This document shows, piece after piece, positions 62,901 through 64,000 of a DNA stretch of 64,000 nt. The notes beneath the pieces were generated by a model. The model was not told where the DNA came from. It ran no database searches and saw only the letters and a list, made by a program, of their open reading frames with translations. Made by a program: the position numbers and the translations under genes. The stretch is taken from the NCBI RefSeq assembly GCF_052030545.1, contig NZ_JBPDIH010000012.1:54459-118458 (forward strand), read 5' to 3'. The DNA comes from CANMXU01 sp052030545 (GTDB lineage: Bacteria > Pseudomonadota > Gammaproteobacteria > Enterobacterales > Alteromonadaceae). Numbering within the stretch: position 1 is the first letter of the stretch; each line of letters begins with the position of its first letter.

Positions 62901-63827
62901 CGCTAAAATAGCGTCTTTTTCACTGCCACTGTCACCTGTACACACGCCAATAAAAAGGTGTCGACCACTTGGCGTAAAAGCAACCGAGCAAATACCATTT
63001 CCGCCAGTTAAGTCCGCATTAGGTAGTGCTGATTCAATTGCTGAAAAATCAATAAAATGTTGTAGGTTTTGGCGAATATCACGAATTTCTATTGCTTGCG
63101 TAGCACTATCGACTACCGCATAACTACCACTGACTTGAGCCGCAGCGACATGAGATGCTTCACCATTTCCTAAAAAGCTCCATGGTTCGGTAACAACATT
63201 TGGGTTAATTACAGCATCAACACTTTGACCAATAATATTAACATTGTCGATGCGTGCTTGTTCGCCATTTCGACTAGAGGTTACGTTAAAACGTAAATTA
63301 AACTCTGGTTGGTTGTCAGTTGCGATGATAAAGCTTTTACTCGCCCAACTAGACGATTGAGTCGTTTCAAAAAGCTGCCAGTTACTGCCATCAAATGACC
63401 ATTGCACTTGCAGTTTTTCGTCATTGCTTAAATTATTGGTGCTGCGATCGTAACTTATCACTAAATTATCAGCGTTTGATGAATCAAGCGTTAGTGCCAT
63501 AGTGGCACCTTTTCTGACCTTTACGCCATAATCGCTACCACCGCTTGCTGCGCCAGCGTGAACCACTAAACTGCCTGAGCCAGTATTACTCCACGCATTG
63601 GCAAGGCTGCCACTTTCAAAATCATCTTGAAAAAGCGTGGTATTGGCGGCAATAGCAGAGGTGGCACAAAAACTACTGAGATATAACGCCCGTGCCATTG
63701 AGCATTTCAACCTTTGCAGTGGCCAGTTCTTCATTTGCCTTATTTGTATTTGCCGTTTCTGAACGAACGACTGCCCCCGTTTGTGCGGCATATTAACCGC
63801 AACATTTTTTATGGTGTTTTTATTCAT
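59904..63827 (-). CDS. Very large exported protein, paralogue of the protein at 49830; probable glycan-active enzyme
   Basis: 1307 residues. AAAGGTGAG precedes ATG 63827, supporting an unusual 43-residue basic extension before the signal peptide (MARALYLSSFCATSAIA). A jelly-roll module (about 61-200, related to those of the sulfatase) is followed by the same propeller-like region, helical domain (VDGHFMRNY, WENDDHGPI, SDHPGDMIHF, LGWTEPMVGGYQAYRDG) and two C-terminal modules (NPDFEDGYTGW, NGDFENGITDW) as in the 49830 protein. It ends in DNFRLDKEQLF versus DNLRLYKEQLF in the paralogue. Unlike the paralogue it has no lipobox, so it should be released or periplasmic. Function is not assigned. 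Confidence 0.87.
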   Translation of the reverse strand: MNKNTIKNVAVNMPHKRGQSFVQKRQIQIRQMKNWPLQRLKCSMARALYLSSFCATSAIAANTTLFQDDFESGSLANAWSNTGSGSLVVHAGAASGGSDYGVKVRKGATMALTLDSSNADNLVISYDRSTNNLSNDEKLQVQWSFDGSNWQLFETTQSSSWASKSFIIATDNQPEFNLRFNVTSSRNGEQARIDNVNIIGQSVDAVINPNVVTEPWSFLGNGEASHVAAAQVSGSYAVVDSATQAIEIRDIRQNLQHFIDFSAIESALPNADLTGGNGICSVAFTPSGRHLFIGVCTGDSGSEKDAILAFNTNTKALTEFDRLTIRQNAGAGENFPMLHFKGELYVGTDNGLYRYDASKNAVADNVADQPIDTIVPADNAQITGLAVDMVKQVLYVSTDSSLYQADATATLALSAIASDVNIKSIAYARTYGGSNTGGLYLLKEDLSLNTLMFIPTSSLHASGTQTLVHYTDFEEDISAISASADGKILLAANTPKMMSDSTDHRKDFDAWLLDELAQYVASIKSLVGSGIITGTNSLVPEGFLTRKIVAPSQNLNDTPIADNVGWALFLLMAADQVSPDADIESIIELLIQRHSGLHPDGLGGVKTVDGHFMRNYISEGIPNANNPQPQVYISMKFIPAVYKAAELYPNNANIQAYKDYLRQTFKRGSDTIRANQRITWENDDHGPIGINNKMTNETWIYGDLAAAQDPLATQDYARYVYSRQNMNYNEWLTGEPVILPSHSAFIIMGGSMILRHHFDDPDWQEQNTNYYGVTMAASDDLGAPYFAAFSAGNNPYASGSSYYNDGPSDHPGDMIHFPAVLGLGQLGWTEPMVGGYQAYRDGLRQEMLNGSGGVNFAMLTRWTRNDPSYEMPSVGIADYWYGAMGLMETIQPGIMDVLRDEFYLPQWHQHTNSNGNVELEFSKLTPRRIIGIDSLGNKTSYGFQLSPFEFEQGQSYQNYQVIDPEGELIELDPVFANEHAFKNPDFEDGYTGWTKTGDYKFYLPQINGISIVGKSAEIRTNPNVQDSQGSVSQTLDLSGDLVNTRYKFRANGFIASTGAPGKGYLQIQWDNDNSLSNGVISTAVSNHLDANNPRVEFLIDGQKPANANFVHIAFVVETVTPLYHRYIFDDLSVVRLGADAPIANGDFENGITDWAESASQITLTTDINEVIDGNASLKFSLGAGITGWKKATKNLDVSNDPLGTRYIFRLDTNVISMTDSDFEILIEPYDASGNPVLQHGSSTNALIRNDIGDITQDTQGEISFTFRKRPGDDNYNIVFRMKRNSADSIGTDTVVIDNFRLDKEQLF

Positions 63828-64000
63828 GTTCTCACCTTTTATAATAGTTATGTTAGGGCTGTTGATCTTTCGTGTTTATTTTTGCAGCAGTTTATAGGTA
63901 TTTAGACAAAGCATTGTGATTGTTATGTGGTTATTCCACATGAAAGCGCAATAATGATGGTTAAATGCCTAGAAACGCTGCCCTTGGGGTTCAACTAAAC

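Overview
The window looks like a chromosomal piece of a marine gammaproteobacterium of the order Alteromonadales, most likely Colwelliaceae (Colwellia/Thalassotalea type). The basis is low GC content, the gene order gyrA-serC-aroA-cmk-rpsA-ihfB-lapA-lapB-pyrF, a ccoNOQP/ccoHIS/fnr/uspE block, and a large set of secreted sulfatase-type enzymes. The genus is an inference; there is no rRNA in the window. A 97-base run of N (857-953) lies inside a tRNA-Asn cluster.

Layout. 1-1760: start of a MATE transporter, then tRNA-Asn genes behind a strong promoter, followed by decayed tandem copies of tRNA plus terminator. 2146-5418: a lineage-specific protein, a LysE-type exporter, a small lipoprotein and an FNR-like regulator. 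5854-14831: cbb3 oxidase (ccoNOQP), its assembly genes (ccoH, ccoI, ccoS, a SafE-like membrane protein), fnr and uspE, with FNR-type sites before ccoN and uspE. 14926-25476: minus-strand housekeeping genes, pyrF to gyrA. 25987-31668: ubiG, a HAD phosphatase, and nrdA-nrdB-ferredoxin with two NrdR-type boxes.

31694-48772 is a compact minus-strand signalling block of 14 genes, reading STAS, cheY, cheA, cheW, cheW, a soluble receptor, cheR, cheD, cheB, a second STAS, a REC-PP2C-ATPase protein, a response regulator, a hybrid histidine kinase and a REC-GGDEF-Hpt protein. It joins a complete chemosensory array to a partner-switching module and a c-di-GMP enzyme. The receptor has a globin-like head without a visible proximal histidine and four near-identical PAS domains.

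48925-49577 holds one intact tRNA-Ser(TGA) preceded on the plus strand by three truncated copies of its 3' half, each with its terminator and an array of 7-bp repeats. The copies have a 171-bp period apart from one array that is longer by exactly seven heptamers. A second, degenerate heptamer array with the same AAG phase lies at 55314-55446.

49830-63827 encodes five exported proteins on the minus strand: two very large paralogous proteins at the ends and, between them, a PHP-type lipoprotein, an SdiA-regulated-type lipoprotein and a modular sulfatase. This looks like a polysaccharide or sulfated-glycan utilisation locus. The two large paralogues are not assigned to a known enzyme family here.
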